Assembly: GCF_030532195.1 (NCBI RefSeq)
Contig: NZ_JAUNLP010000001.1
Coordinates: forward strand, 1 to 64,000
DNA: 64,000 nt
Origin: Corynebacterium sp.
GTDB taxonomy: Bacteria > Actinomycetota > Actinomycetes > Mycobacteriales > Mycobacteriaceae
Reading direction: 5' to 3'
Shown: positions 19,101 to 27,446 of the stretch, piece by piece
How the letters are laid out: every line of letters starts with the position of its first letter
Position numbering within the stretch: the stretch's first letter is position 1
Notes under the pieces: model-generated
Told to the model about the DNA's origin: nothing
Seen by the model: only the letters and a program-made list of their open reading frames with translations
The model's database searches: none
Translations under genes and position numbers: made by a program

Positions 19101-20763
19101 GCGTAATGTCGAGCCAAAACCGGATTACGTCCCTTTCAACAACATTGCACTTGCCGATACCTTCCAAATTCATGAGGAAGGCGACATCCCAGATCTCAAC
19201 ATCTTCCGGGAAAACAACGCCACCATTGAGCGGCAGAAGGCGGCCCCAATCAATGTGGTCATCGGTAACCCGCCATACTCTTCGGGGCAGAAGTCGGCGA
19301 ACGATTTGAATGCGAACTTGAAATATCCGAGCCTGGACAAGCGGATTGCCGAGACCTATGCGGCAAAGTCGACAGCGACCAATAAAAACTCGCTTTACGA
19401 CTCTTATTTGCGAGCTTTCCGCTGGGCTACCGACCGCATTGGCGAACAAGGCGTCGTGGCATTCGTCTCCAATGGCGGATGGGTTGATGGCAACACTGGT
19501 GATGGTGTGCGTCTGTCGATGGCCGAGGACTTTACGGACCTATACGTGTTCAACCTGCGAGGCAATGCGCGAACCGCCGGTGAGCAGCGTCGCCAAGAAG
19601 GAGGAAACGTCTTCGGAGCAGGTAGCCGCACAAACGTGACCATCACCATCGGCATCAAGAACCCCGCCCAGTCCGGCTTTGAATTGCACTACCGAGACAT
19701 CGGCGACTACTTGACTGCGGAAGAGAAGCTCAAGATTGTCGATACCTCTACCGTCGAATCTATTGACTGGCAGTCCATCACCCCGAACAAAGAGGGAGAC
19801 TGGCTTAACCAGCGTTCCGAGGAATTCGCAACCTGGCCGGTCATCGGTGAAAAGAAGGGCAACAGCACGAAGTTCTTTGATGTTCACTCACGTGGACTTT
19901 CGACTGCCCGGGATGCGTGGGTGTATGCACAAACTGATGAGCAGCTTCTCGCTCAGTTAGCAATGCTCACTGAAACCTATACGGAGGCAACAGTCGCACT
20001 TCAAAAGTGGATTTCAGAGCAAGGCATCACAAAGCCGAGGGAAGCAGATGTCACGAAGTTCCTGCAACATAACCCACAATTTGCTGATACTACAAAGATT
20101 TCTTGGACGACTATTCTTAAAAACCTTGCGGTCAAGAACGTGGACGTGGTGGTCAAACCTGAGCGAATCTATACCTCTCTATATCGGCCTTTTAAATCGA
20201 TGCGTGCGTATTTCGAGCCGTCCTTGAACGATCGCCAGTATCAGTTGCCGTCGATGTTCCCGACTCCAGCGCATCACAACATTGGTTTTGTAGTAGTTGG
20301 CGCTGGAGAATCAGTTGGGACGGCGACACTGGCAACGAATCTATTGCCGGATTTGCACATAATTGCGACGAGTCAGTTCTTCTCCCGATTCACCTGGACG
20401 CCCGCCGAGGCAGAGGATAATGGATTGTTCGGGGAGGACGATGTAATCAAGCAAGGCGAACCCAGTGTTTACGGCCAGGTTGGCGAAGTGGTCGATGGCT
20501 ACGTGCGCGTGGACAACATCACAGATGAGATTAAACAGATTTACCGAGACACGTTGGGCGAGGACATCACGGGTGATGACATCTTCCACTTTGTCTACGG
20601 CAAGTTGCACGACCCTGCGTACCGCACGAAGTACGCGGCGGATCTGAAGAAGATGCTCCCGCACATTGAGACACCGAGCTCGCGGGTAGAGTTCGATAAG
20701 TTCGCAGCTGCGGGTGCGGAGCTCATGGACCTGCATGTGAACTATGAGTCTGTGGAACCGTGA
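16126..20763 (+). CDS. Type ISP restriction-modification enzyme, cut short by an in-frame TGA
   Basis: A 1545-codon open frame for a single-chain Type ISP (LlaBIII/LlaGI-like) restriction-modification enzyme, which methylates its site on one strand and cuts unmodified DNA after translocation. Order: Mrr-like nuclease (about 60-82, GIDLV...AIQCKF), SF2 helicase with Walker A CGTGKT (about 204-209), DEAH (about 330-333), TATPR (about 366) and QSVGRVMRK (about 591-599), a helical spacer, N6-adenine methyltransferase with DPFAGTS (about 931-937) and NPPY (1048-1051), then target-recognition sequence. The frame ends at TGA 20761-20763, but coding sequence continues in the same frame for another 122 codons. 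The enzyme is therefore either truncated near its C-terminus or depends on read-through. Confidence 0.88.
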   Translation: MSKFSEVLEQLRENQPKAKYGIAFEKLMVNYFRTDPTLKAQFDEVYRWSDWKYNGGAPDTGIDLVARRIDDGSWVAIQCKFYMPTTRLAKADLDSFFEASGRAFNTESGPEHFASRIIISTTDHWSSHAEEALANQLIPTSRIGTAAISESPINWDVSFPGSEIQINLSQRETFEPRPHQQAAIDGAMAGFAAHDRGKLIMACGTGKTFTALRLAERVAEENGGKARVLFLVPSISLLSQTLKEWTAQGRLDMRTFAVCSDSKVSRKAEDIAPYDLEVPVSTNGTEIAKRFESGKRAKGLHIVFSTYQSLPAVHEAQAQGLDDFDLVICDEAHRTTGITLAGEDSSSFVRIHDADYIKATKRLYMTATPRLYDDSVKGKAQEHSAELASMDDEAIYGPEFYRLGFGEAVEKGLLTDYKVLVMTVDESVAADAMARSENNQIDLTLASAMIGAWNGLAKRSGSLQGHKGGFDKDAAPMQRAVAFARDIKTSKTIADSFPQLINMHRELLEEKAILNDVSLHNVDVSISAQHVDGSMNALERGTKLSWLESPAVEQHTRVLTNARCLSEGVDVPALDAVIFFNPRNSMVDVVQSVGRVMRKSEGKDYGYIILPVAVAPDVSPSQALNDNKRFKVVWQILNALRAHDDRFNAKVNSIALNGTNPAEELSIDVDHIGNEKSEAADADTTDEQTSPTEAINDAEADSAKSPQPLADNTEVIQQLALFSLEEWQEAIYTKLVDKVGTRTYWEDWADDVATIAQNQIIRIKALVDGADANLRGEFDDFVEGLRNNLNEGITEDDAISMLSQHLITAPVFNALFENHDFIQHNPVAQVMEKMVSALSEANLDTETESLEKFYESVRIRASEVSSASGKQQVIKELYERFFQKAFKKQAESLGIVYTPVEIVDFILRAADDVSRKHFGKGLTDEGVCILDPFAGTSTFTVRLLQSGIIKPEDLARKYASELFATEIMLLAYYVSAVNIETTFNALREEAALRNVEPKPDYVPFNNIALADTFQIHEEGDIPDLNIFRENNATIERQKAAPINVVIGNPPYSSGQKSANDLNANLKYPSLDKRIAETYAAKSTATNKNSLYDSYLRAFRWATDRIGEQGVVAFVSNGGWVDGNTGDGVRLSMAEDFTDLYVFNLRGNARTAGEQRRQEGGNVFGAGSRTNVTITIGIKNPAQSGFELHYRDIGDYLTAEEKLKIVDTSTVESIDWQSITPNKEGDWLNQRSEEFATWPVIGEKKGNSTKFFDVHSRGLSTARDAWVYAQTDEQLLAQLAMLTETYTEATVALQKWISEQGITKPREADVTKFLQHNPQFADTTKISWTTILKNLAVKNVDVVVKPERIYTSLYRPFKSMRAYFEPSLNDRQYQLPSMFPTPAHHNIGFVVVGAGESVGTATLATNLLPDLHIIATSQFFSRFTWTPAEAEDNGLFGEDDVIKQGEPSVYGQVGEVVDGYVRVDNITDEIKQIYRDTLGEDITGDDIFHFVYGKLHDPAYRTKYAADLKKMLPHIETPSSRVEFDKFAAAGAELMDLHVNYESVEP

Positions 20764-21132
20764 CCACTGGACGTTCAGGTCAAGGGTGATGAGAAGGACC
20801 GCGAGACCTGGCGTGTGCTCAAGATGAAGTGGGCTAAACGTAAGGATCCGGAGACCGGTAAAAACATTAATGACGTGACCAAGCTCATCTACAACAAGAA
20901 GGTCACTATCGCCGGTATTCCTGCTGAGGCCGACGAGTACATGCTAGGTTCACGATCTGCAGTGGCATGGTTGATCGACCGGTACCAGGTAAAGAAGGAC
21001 AAGGCCTCAGGAATCATTAATGACCCGAATGACTGGGCCGATGAGGTAGGCAACCCACGCTACATCGCGGAACTCATTGGGCGCGTGGTCCGCGTAGCGA
21101 TGGAGACGGTGCGGATTGCCGATAGCTTATAA
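20764..21132 (+). pseudogene. In-frame 3' end of the ISP gene beyond the TGA
   Basis: The reading frame of the ISP gene goes on without shift after TGA 20761-20763 to TAA 21130-21132 (122 codons: PLDVQVKGDEKDRETW... to ...METVRIADSL). Composition and codon use match the preceding gene. The segment reads like the normal C-terminal tail of ISP-type enzymes (KLIYNKKVTIAGIPAEADEY, YIAELIGRVVRVAMETV), which is part of the DNA-recognition end. Full length would be about 1668 aa. GAGAAGGA at 20791-20798 and GTG 20815 could allow separate re-initiation. Whether it is a nonsense mutation, an assembly error or a leaky stop (TGA followed by C) is open. Confidence 0.75.
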
Positions 21133-21187
21133 AAGTAGCTACAGGTGGTCATCAGTTAAATCGGGCATCCATGGTGACAAATTGCGT

Positions 21188-21874
21188 TTAGCAGTTATGC
21201 CACCCGTCGTTTGAATTCCACTGCCATTGTTGCCCCATGTGGTCCCGGAAAGTGAACTCTTCCACTACAAAATTCTTGGAATACGTCAAAGGCGTGATGA
21301 CATGATTTGCGGAGATGAGCTCTGGCTTGCCCCATTTTTCCTTTTTACTACCTGAGCTGCCTGATTGGCTCTCTACAAAATATTGGCCTGGAGGAAGTAA
21401 CTGGAGGGACACAGGTTCCTTGTGCGTCCCTTTTCCTTTCGCTTTAATCGAAATAGTTCCCAGCGGTCCGGCGTAGGGTCCTTCGTTCACAATTACAAGG
21501 CCCCAAGACTTGTGGGCGCCAATTTCTCTAATACCCCACCATGCAGTTACACCGGCAACTGCTTCTCGTTTTCTGCGATCTTCATCTCTTTTCGCATTGC
21601 TGATATGCCAGCGGTTTTGAAGTTCCTGAAAGCTTTGCTGCTGTTCGTGAGCTGCGATTGTTGCCTGGTGCTCCCATTCGGCCCTTTGCCGTTCGAAGTC
21701 CATTTTCTGGTTATGAAGGTCAGTTTCAAACTCTTGTTTTCGCTGCTCAATGCGGTTTACGTCTTCGCTGGCCTCTTTTGACATCTTTAGTGCGAAAAAA
21801 CTGATGAGCGTTGCCACGATTGATGCCACTGCACCGGCGAGTTCTCCAACAGAGCCAATCGGAATGGATGACAC
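21188..21874 (-). CDS. Hypothetical membrane-anchored coiled-coil protein
   Basis: A 228-aa protein of unknown function. A single N-terminal membrane helix (about 8-29, GELAGAVASIVATLISFFAL) is followed by a charged, Gln/Glu-rich helix of about 65 residues that should form a coiled coil (EQRKQEFETDLHNQ, ERQRAEWEHQ). A C-terminal domain of about 120 residues is rich in Trp and Gly (VAGVTAWWGIREIGAHKSWG), probably beta-sheet. GTG 21874 is preferred, since AGGGG lies seven bases upstream; TTG 21880 would be too close to it. It lies between the ISP remnant and the divergent SWIM gene. The layout recalls membrane effectors of defence systems, but no family is recognised. Confidence 0.6.
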   Translation of the reverse strand: MSSIPIGSVGELAGAVASIVATLISFFALKMSKEASEDVNRIEQRKQEFETDLHNQKMDFERQRAEWEHQATIAAHEQQQSFQELQNRWHISNAKRDEDRRKREAVAGVTAWWGIREIGAHKSWGLVIVNEGPYAGPLGTISIKAKGKGTHKEPVSLQLLPPGQYFVESQSGSSGSKKEKWGKPELISANHVITPLTYSKNFVVEEFTFRDHMGQQWQWNSNDGWHNC

Positions 21875-22197
21875 AATCAAACCCCTAAAACAGTGAATGA
21901 AAAATACCTACTGAAAGCATTGCAAATTCAGCAGTATCAAGAGGGACTTTTCACGGAAACTGTCGGCTGTTTATAAGCGATTACTTCTGAAAGTAGGAGG
22001 TACCCGTTGGTTTGGACAGCTTACGTAAACAACTTTCATCTAAGTGCCTAACAGGAAGTGAATTTTACACAAATAGAGGATTGGATGCGGACTGCTGTAT
22101 GTGGACTTCGATTCGCAATGTAACCCACACCGCTCATGCTCAACTCAGCCAGCTAAATTGCTAGTAATTGAGGCAAATATCTCATTTTGGAATTGAA
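21875..22197. other. Divergent promoter region, coiled-coil gene / SWIM gene
   Basis: About 320 bases between two divergent genes. It must hold both promoters, but I cannot pick convincing -35/-10 pairs. A 12-codon frame (22085-22123) preceded by AGAGGA could be a leader peptide or chance. No repeat or hairpin stands out. Confidence 0.35.
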
Positions 22198-23907
22198 ATG
22201 GCTGGTCGCAGGCATAATGGGGCTATGGACTTCTGCATGCAGCCGTTGAATAGTTTTGAGGATTTGGTAGAGGTATTTGGTGCCGAGAGGGTTCGGCGCT
22301 GTCTTCCGATGGCGTTAGACGTTGTGCTCACCGGTCAAGGTATCGGCACCTATCTGGCTGAGGTCGACGGTGAAAGCATTGAGTATGACGCGATGATGTT
22401 ACCTGGTGTCACTTCATGTACTTGTGACGACTTCACGGTTAGACACTTCTGCGATCATGTTGCTGCTGTCGCCGTCATCGTTCTTGGGCGCGGAAGCATG
22501 CCAGAGGAAGCTGAATTAGATTCTGAACTCGACAGTTTATCCCCGACGGAAATCATCAACTCGCTACCGGTGCAAGATCTGCGTGAGATTCTCTTGTCTC
22601 AGCTGGAAGCGACAATTCCTTTGGGTATCGCCTTGCGCCTGCGCGAGCAGACTGAGCAATCTTTGACCGTTCCATACGGTCCTGATGACACCGAGCGATT
22701 TGCTCCGGTCAGAAGCGCAGCAGAAGTTTTCGATCGATTTGCCGGAGATTCCGATGCCCTGATTGTTGCTGTTGAGAACTTCATTAATGTGGTCACACCA
22801 TTCCAACAGGCAGGATATGGTCCGCGGTTAGTGCAGCCTGTGATGGAAGCAGCCTCTAATATTCAGAAACTAATCCAGAAAATTGGTCCTTCTGAACGGC
22901 TGTACTCAACTTGGGACTCAGTGGTTGACTTAGTCAAGGCCTGCTCGGTCCCGGCGAAAGAACAGTTAGTCGGATGGGTTGAGGAAACTCTCGAAAACGA
23001 AAAACCAGGCCAAGAGTTCCTGACCCTGGATAAGATTTTTAGTCTGCTCGGAGATGATCAGCTCCGACAGCTCGTTGATTGGCTTCGTGCACAGAATGAC
23101 GATCGGATAGAGACCTGGGAACGCACAATCTCGATTTCCGAGAAGTTGGGGCTTGACGATGTTTGCAGACATCAGATGTTGCACGTACCTCGGGCGGCAT
23201 GGAATTTGGCGGCCGACAGAGTCCTACACAAGAGCTCTACTACTGAGCGGATTTCGTATATCCGTAATTTCTTTGAACAAGGATTATTCGCTTTCGGCAG
23301 GAGCAGTGCAGAAACCTATTCAGCAGAGCCTGTTTTGGAATGGCTTTTAGATTCTGACTCGCAGGAAGCGCAGACGCTGTATGAAGAGATGGCATTAGCA
23401 CTTTTTGATCCGCGCTATCCGTGGGAATCGCTGAGAGCAGTGGCATCAGTCAACTCGATTACGGCAGCTGAAGAAGCGACATATCTTTCTCAAGCTAAAG
23501 ACGTTTTAGACAGCGAGCAGCTGCTCTTGTTCCAGTTGATTCTAAAGTCGTTCGGTCCTGAACCCGAGCGAGGAGCTGCTCTAATTAGCCGATCAGATGC
23601 AGCAAAGCTCGATAACATGCAGTCTTGGATAGCTTTCAATCGTCTGCAGCACAGCATGCCGCTTACAGCCATCAATCTTGGTTTAGGGTCAATCGAGAGT
23701 GAATATCGCTTGTTCCCGTCGTACCATCAACAGACCATCGCCGAGCATCTGGTAGACGTCAAAGAGCTAGCCGAGACCGTGGAAGAGACAGAGGCCTTCG
23801 ATGAATTTCTCGGTGAATTTATTTCTCAGACATGCAACGATGCGCGAATGAAATCCGCGCTTCGCGATGCCGGGTTGATGCCGAGAGATGGCGAGAACGG
23901 AGAATAA
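22198..23907 (+). CDS. SWIM zinc-finger protein with a long helical region
   Basis: A 569-aa protein. The SWIM zinc finger has the pattern C-x-C-x(8)-C-x-H at Cys74, Cys76, Cys85 and His87 (SCTCDDFTVRHFCDH). SWIM fingers bind DNA or proteins and in bacteria often occur near SNF2 or other helicases. Residues from about 110 to the end are nearly all helical and acidic, with no enzyme motif I can see. ATG 22198 has a weak GGA nine bases upstream; TTG 22168 and ATG 22225 are other possible starts. Base composition is lower in GC than the backbone. It follows the ISP gene at 1 kb and ends beside the convergent phosphonate cluster. Function unknown. Confidence 0.65.
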   Translation: MAGRRHNGAMDFCMQPLNSFEDLVEVFGAERVRRCLPMALDVVLTGQGIGTYLAEVDGESIEYDAMMLPGVTSCTCDDFTVRHFCDHVAAVAVIVLGRGSMPEEAELDSELDSLSPTEIINSLPVQDLREILLSQLEATIPLGIALRLREQTEQSLTVPYGPDDTERFAPVRSAAEVFDRFAGDSDALIVAVENFINVVTPFQQAGYGPRLVQPVMEAASNIQKLIQKIGPSERLYSTWDSVVDLVKACSVPAKEQLVGWVEETLENEKPGQEFLTLDKIFSLLGDDQLRQLVDWLRAQNDDRIETWERTISISEKLGLDDVCRHQMLHVPRAAWNLAADRVLHKSSTTERISYIRNFFEQGLFAFGRSSAETYSAEPVLEWLLDSDSQEAQTLYEEMALALFDPRYPWESLRAVASVNSITAAEEATYLSQAKDVLDSEQLLLFQLILKSFGPEPERGAALISRSDAAKLDNMQSWIAFNRLQHSMPLTAINLGLGSIESEYRLFPSYHQQTIAEHLVDVKELAETVEETEAFDEFLGEFISQTCNDARMKSALRDAGLMPRDGENGE

Positions 23908-23954
23908 GTTTTTCAATTCGCCTTCAGACTGTTCACATTCGGAGACCGTTCTTG

Positions 23955-25001
23955 CTAGAACTTCACCGCAGCTCTCAGGAAAGTACCTCGCGCGGCCTGC
24001 GCCTCCGCAGGCACCTCATCAAGTGCAATCGGTGCAGCTACGATCGTGTTCCAGTCAATCTGGGAGTCGGCAAGGAACTCCACGGCTTGCTGAAGGTGAC
24101 GAGGCTCGTAGTTGTGGACGCCGGTGATGGTGCGCCAGCCACGGACAAGCCACTCGGGATCGAGGGCATAGGCAGGGGAGGTGGCGACGCTGCCAGCGAG
24201 GACGGCTCGGCCACCAATGTCGAGGCTCTCGATGCAGGTGGTGACGCCGAATTCGCTGCCGGAGAATTCGAGGGTGACATCGAAAAGCTCTGGCTCGGCA
24301 TCGATGTCAGTCGCCGAAGAGTCAGCAGCAACCGCACCCAACCGTCGTGCCCACTCCAGTCGTGTCTCATCGCGGTCAATGGCGACGACTTTTGTGGCAC
24401 CGCCACGGACAGCGGCCTCAACGGCAATGAGGCCGAGCATGCCGATGCCCATGACCAGGACTCGTTTGCCGGCCACTGAGCCTGCTTGCTCCATGACGGC
24501 CATGACGGTGGCGCCGGCGCAGGTGGCGATGGAGGCGGCGGCATCGGGAAGCGAGTCGGGGACAACAACCACGGGCTGGTGGTTACGCAGCACAATGTGG
24601 GAGGCGTAGGTGCCGGACAGTGCCCAGTCGCTATCAAAGGCCTCATGGCCAGTCTTTTTCAGATTCCGGCACTTGGCGGTCATGCCCTTGACACACCGGT
24701 CGCATTCCATACACGGTGCGGTGACGGAGAAAACGACGCGCTGGCCAACCTGCAGCTTGGGGTTGCGCGTGGCGCGGACAATTCCGACTCCCTCGTGGCC
24801 CAGGATGCTGGGGCACGGTGCGCTGCGGCGGCCAAGCACGGTGTGTCGGTCGGAGCCGCAGATGGTGGCGGTGGTGAGTTCGACAAGCGTTTCGCCATCC
24901 TGAAGCTCAGGGATGGGAATGTCGTGGATGCGGAAGTCACCGCCGCCATGCCACACCAGGGCGCGGGCGGTAGTGGCTGGGCTCGTGGTCGCTGGGCACA
25001 T
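23955..25001 (-). CDS. Zinc-dependent alcohol dehydrogenase of a phosphonate cluster
   Basis: A 348-aa medium-chain dehydrogenase of the family repeatedly found with phosphonate genes (the putative phosphonate-associated alcohol dehydrogenase group). Catalytic zinc ligands are in CGSDRH and GHEGVG. Four structural-zinc cysteines lie in CMECDRCVKGMTAKC. The NAD(P) Rossmann motif is VLVMGIGMLGLIAVEAA. It starts 15 bases after the PhnX-like gene and is the last gene of the minus-strand operon. It probably oxidises or reduces the aldehyde or alcohol formed when the phosphonate is broken down. The exact substrate is not known for this family. Confidence 0.8.
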   Translation of the reverse strand: MCPATTSPATTARALVWHGGGDFRIHDIPIPELQDGETLVELTTATICGSDRHTVLGRRSAPCPSILGHEGVGIVRATRNPKLQVGQRVVFSVTAPCMECDRCVKGMTAKCRNLKKTGHEAFDSDWALSGTYASHIVLRNHQPVVVVPDSLPDAAASIATCAGATVMAVMEQAGSVAGKRVLVMGIGMLGLIAVEAAVRGGATKVVAIDRDETRLEWARRLGAVAADSSATDIDAEPELFDVTLEFSGSEFGVTTCIESLDIGGRAVLAGSVATSPAYALDPEWLVRGWRTITGVHNYEPRHLQQAVEFLADSQIDWNTIVAAPIALDEVPAEAQAARGTFLRAAVKF

Positions 25002-25016
25002 GTCAGTAGGCTCGTT

Positions 25017-25685
25017 TTACTTCTCAATAATGTCCAGCAGAGCCGCAGCGGAATCCAGGACGTAGTCGGCACTGAGGGATTCGAACTTCTCGCGGGTCAG
25101 GTGGCCGGTCAGCACACCGACGCTGGTCACACCTGCGGCCTGGGCGGAGCGAACATCGGATTCGGTGTCGCCGGAGCTAATCACGGCCGTCTTGTCGGTG
25201 ACACCGAGTTTGTCCATGACGGCCAGAATCAGGTCGGGCTCGGGTCGGCCGTGCTCGACTTCGTCACCGGCGACAACGGTGTCGATGATGCCGTTGTCCC
25301 AGCCCATGGAGGCCAGAATGATATCGACGATTTCGCGCGCAAAGCCCGTCGTCAAGCCGATCTTGATGCCCTTGTCGTGCAGTGCGTTCAGCATGTCTTC
25401 AACGCCTGGCAGCGGGGTCGGGGGATTGTCCTTGTAGGTGCGGGCGAGCTCGGCGCGGAAGAATTCCCAGGCGTGGTTGTGGACCTCAGGCGTCGGTTCG
25501 ATGCCGCCTTCGCGGAGCAGTTTGCCGATGGCGTAGAACTTCTCGGTGCCCATGTAGTGCTGGAAGGTCTCGTTGGAGTAGCGGGCGCCTTCGCGTTCGG
25601 TGGCTTCGCGGAGGACGCGGTAGACCTCGTCACGGTCGTTGATGGTGGTGCCAGCCATGTCGAAGATAGCGAGCTGGTAAGTCAT
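25017..25685 (-). CDS. PhnX-like phosphonatase (HAD family)
   Basis: A 222-aa HAD hydrolase of the phosphonatase-like group. The nucleophile motif is the phosphonatase type, FDMAGTT, with Asp9. The cap domain keeps MGxxK with Lys49, at the same spacing as the Schiff-base lysine (Lys53) of Bacillus cereus PhnX. TTGFAREI and SSGDTESDVRSAQAAG give motifs II and IV. This supports splitting of the C-P bond of phosphonoacetaldehyde or a close 2-oxoethylphosphonate. ATG 25685 overlaps the phnE stop (ATGA) and follows AAAAGGA; an upstream extension into phnE is rejected. No phnW transaminase is nearby, as is typical of this subgroup. Confidence 0.85.
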   Translation of the reverse strand: MTYQLAIFDMAGTTINDRDEVYRVLREATEREGARYSNETFQHYMGTEKFYAIGKLLREGGIEPTPEVHNHAWEFFRAELARTYKDNPPTPLPGVEDMLNALHDKGIKIGLTTGFAREIVDIILASMGWDNGIIDTVVAGDEVEHGRPEPDLILAVMDKLGVTDKTAVISSGDTESDVRSAQAAGVTSVGVLTGHLTREKFESLSADYVLDSAAALLDIIEK

Positions 25686-27442
25686 GGAGTTTTCCTTTTC
25701 GGTAGAGGGACGGGGACTGGAGGGCGAGCGGGTTGGCGGACGGCGGCGCGCAGCCACATGGACAGAGCCTCGACGGCGAGGACGACGATGACCATGAGGA
25801 TGAGGATGTAGGTGACCACGTCGAACTGGTTGACTCGAGAGGCGTTGAGCAGCTGGAAGCCGATGCCGCCAGCGCCGACGACGCCGAGCAGCGTGGCCGA
25901 GCGGATGTTGGTGTCCAGCAGGTAGAGGCAGTGCGCGATGAACGCCGGGATGGCCTGGCGGACGGTGGCGGCGAAGAAGATCTGCGACTCGGTGGCACCG
26001 GTGGTGCGGAGCGCCTCCTGGACGTCAGTGTCGGTTTCCTCCAGGGAGTCGGCGACCAGCTTGGACAGCAGTCCCACCGCGCCGAGAGCCAGCGCGAGCG
26101 TACCGGCGACCGGGCCGAGACCGGAGATGACCACGAAGATGATGGCCAGAATCAGCTCCGGGATACCGCGAATGACCACGATCAGCACGCGGAAGAAGCC
26201 GTGCACCCACTTGTTGGCGACCACGTTGGAAGCGGCCAGGATACCAATCGGGATGGCCAGGATGGCGCCGAGGAAGGTGGCGGCGAAGGCGATCTGGAGG
26301 GTATCGAGAAGCAGCTGGAAAAACTCGCCTGCGATACCGCCGGAGGACGGCGGCAGGAACAGCGCCATGGTTTCCGGCAGGTCGGCCAGACCGGTAAAGA
26401 AGTCCTTGGCGGAGATCTTGGCCTCGGCAAAGGCGGCGATGGTGATGATGACAAGTGCCACGGTGGTCAGCACGCGGGAGACGCGAGAGGCAGTCCACGG
26501 CGGGGTAATCGATGGCTTAGCGTCGGACTTTGCGGCGGCAGTCTGCTTGGCATCGCGCTTGTCCTTGACCTTCGTGCCCCACATGCGGTCAACCCAGGTG
26601 CCGGCCAGCAGGGACGAGTCGGACTTGCGCATAATCAGCGCACGCAGCGAGCCGGAGAGCAGCTCCATGAAGATACACAGCAGCAGGACCACAAACGCCA
26701 GAGCCATGCCCTCGCGGTAGTTGAGGGTACGCAGCGAGTCCGCAATTGCCATACCGATGCCGCCGACACCGACATAACCCAGCAGCACAGAGGTGCGCAG
26801 GTTGATATCGAAACGGTGCAGGGCAGTGGCAATGAGCTGCGGGGTCAGCGCCTGCGGGATAGCAGAGACAATCTGCTGCGTGCGGCTACCGCCGACCGAC
26901 TCGATTGCTTCGCGGGGACCGTCGTCAAGCTCTTCGATCGCGTCGGCGTAGAGCTTGGCGACCATGCCGACAGAGTGGAAGCCCATGGCCAGAATGCCGC
27001 CGATGGCGCCGATGCCGAACATGCGGATAAACACGATGGCCAGCACCAGGTCGGGGATGGCGCGGGCGAGCACGATGAGCGCGCGGGCGATCCAGCGGCT
27101 GGTCGGCGAGAACGTGGTGGTGCGCGCGGCGATGACGGCCAGCGGCACCGAGATAATCACCGACAGCGCGGTGGCGAGGAAAACGATGGCGAGAGTCTCG
27201 GCGATGAGGCTGAGCAGCTCGCCCATCGGCGGGAATTCCAGCGGGAACATGCGCGAGACAAAGTTCACGGCATTGTCGGCGGACTCGCTGATGGTGACGA
27301 GGTTGATGCCAATCGAGTTAACCGACCACGCGCCGATGGCTGCCAGCAGAATCAGCACGGCCGTCGCGGCGATGGAGTTGTAATTGCGGGGCTTCTTTTC
27401 AGGTTCCGGCGTGCGCGGCTTCGTGAGTGCAGGAGCAGTCAT
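25682..27442 (-). CDS. phnE: Phosphonate ABC transporter permease, two PhnE units fused
   Basis: A 586-aa permease with two complete PhnE-type halves joined in one chain. Each half has its own EAA coupling loop: GPREAIESVGGSRTQQIVSA near 180 and VQEALRTTGATESQIFFAA near 460. Each ends in an equivalent block, NLRTSVLLGYVGVGGIG and NIRSATLLGVVGAGGIG. A charged linker (about 285-320) separates them. Most genomes code for two PhnE subunits separately or a homodimer. It sits 4 bases after phnC and overlaps the PhnX-like gene by 4. Together with PhnC and PhnD it forms the inner-membrane importer. Confidence 0.9.
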   Translation of the reverse strand: MTAPALTKPRTPEPEKKPRNYNSIAATAVLILLAAIGAWSVNSIGINLVTISESADNAVNFVSRMFPLEFPPMGELLSLIAETLAIVFLATALSVIISVPLAVIAARTTTFSPTSRWIARALIVLARAIPDLVLAIVFIRMFGIGAIGGILAMGFHSVGMVAKLYADAIEELDDGPREAIESVGGSRTQQIVSAIPQALTPQLIATALHRFDINLRTSVLLGYVGVGGIGMAIADSLRTLNYREGMALAFVVLLLCIFMELLSGSLRALIMRKSDSSLLAGTWVDRMWGTKVKDKRDAKQTAAAKSDAKPSITPPWTASRVSRVLTTVALVIITIAAFAEAKISAKDFFTGLADLPETMALFLPPSSGGIAGEFFQLLLDTLQIAFAATFLGAILAIPIGILAASNVVANKWVHGFFRVLIVVIRGIPELILAIIFVVISGLGPVAGTLALALGAVGLLSKLVADSLEETDTDVQEALRTTGATESQIFFAATVRQAIPAFIAHCLYLLDTNIRSATLLGVVGAGGIGFQLLNASRVNQFDVVTYILILMVIVVLAVEALSMWLRAAVRQPARPPVPVPLPKRKTP

Positions 27443-27446
27443 TTAG

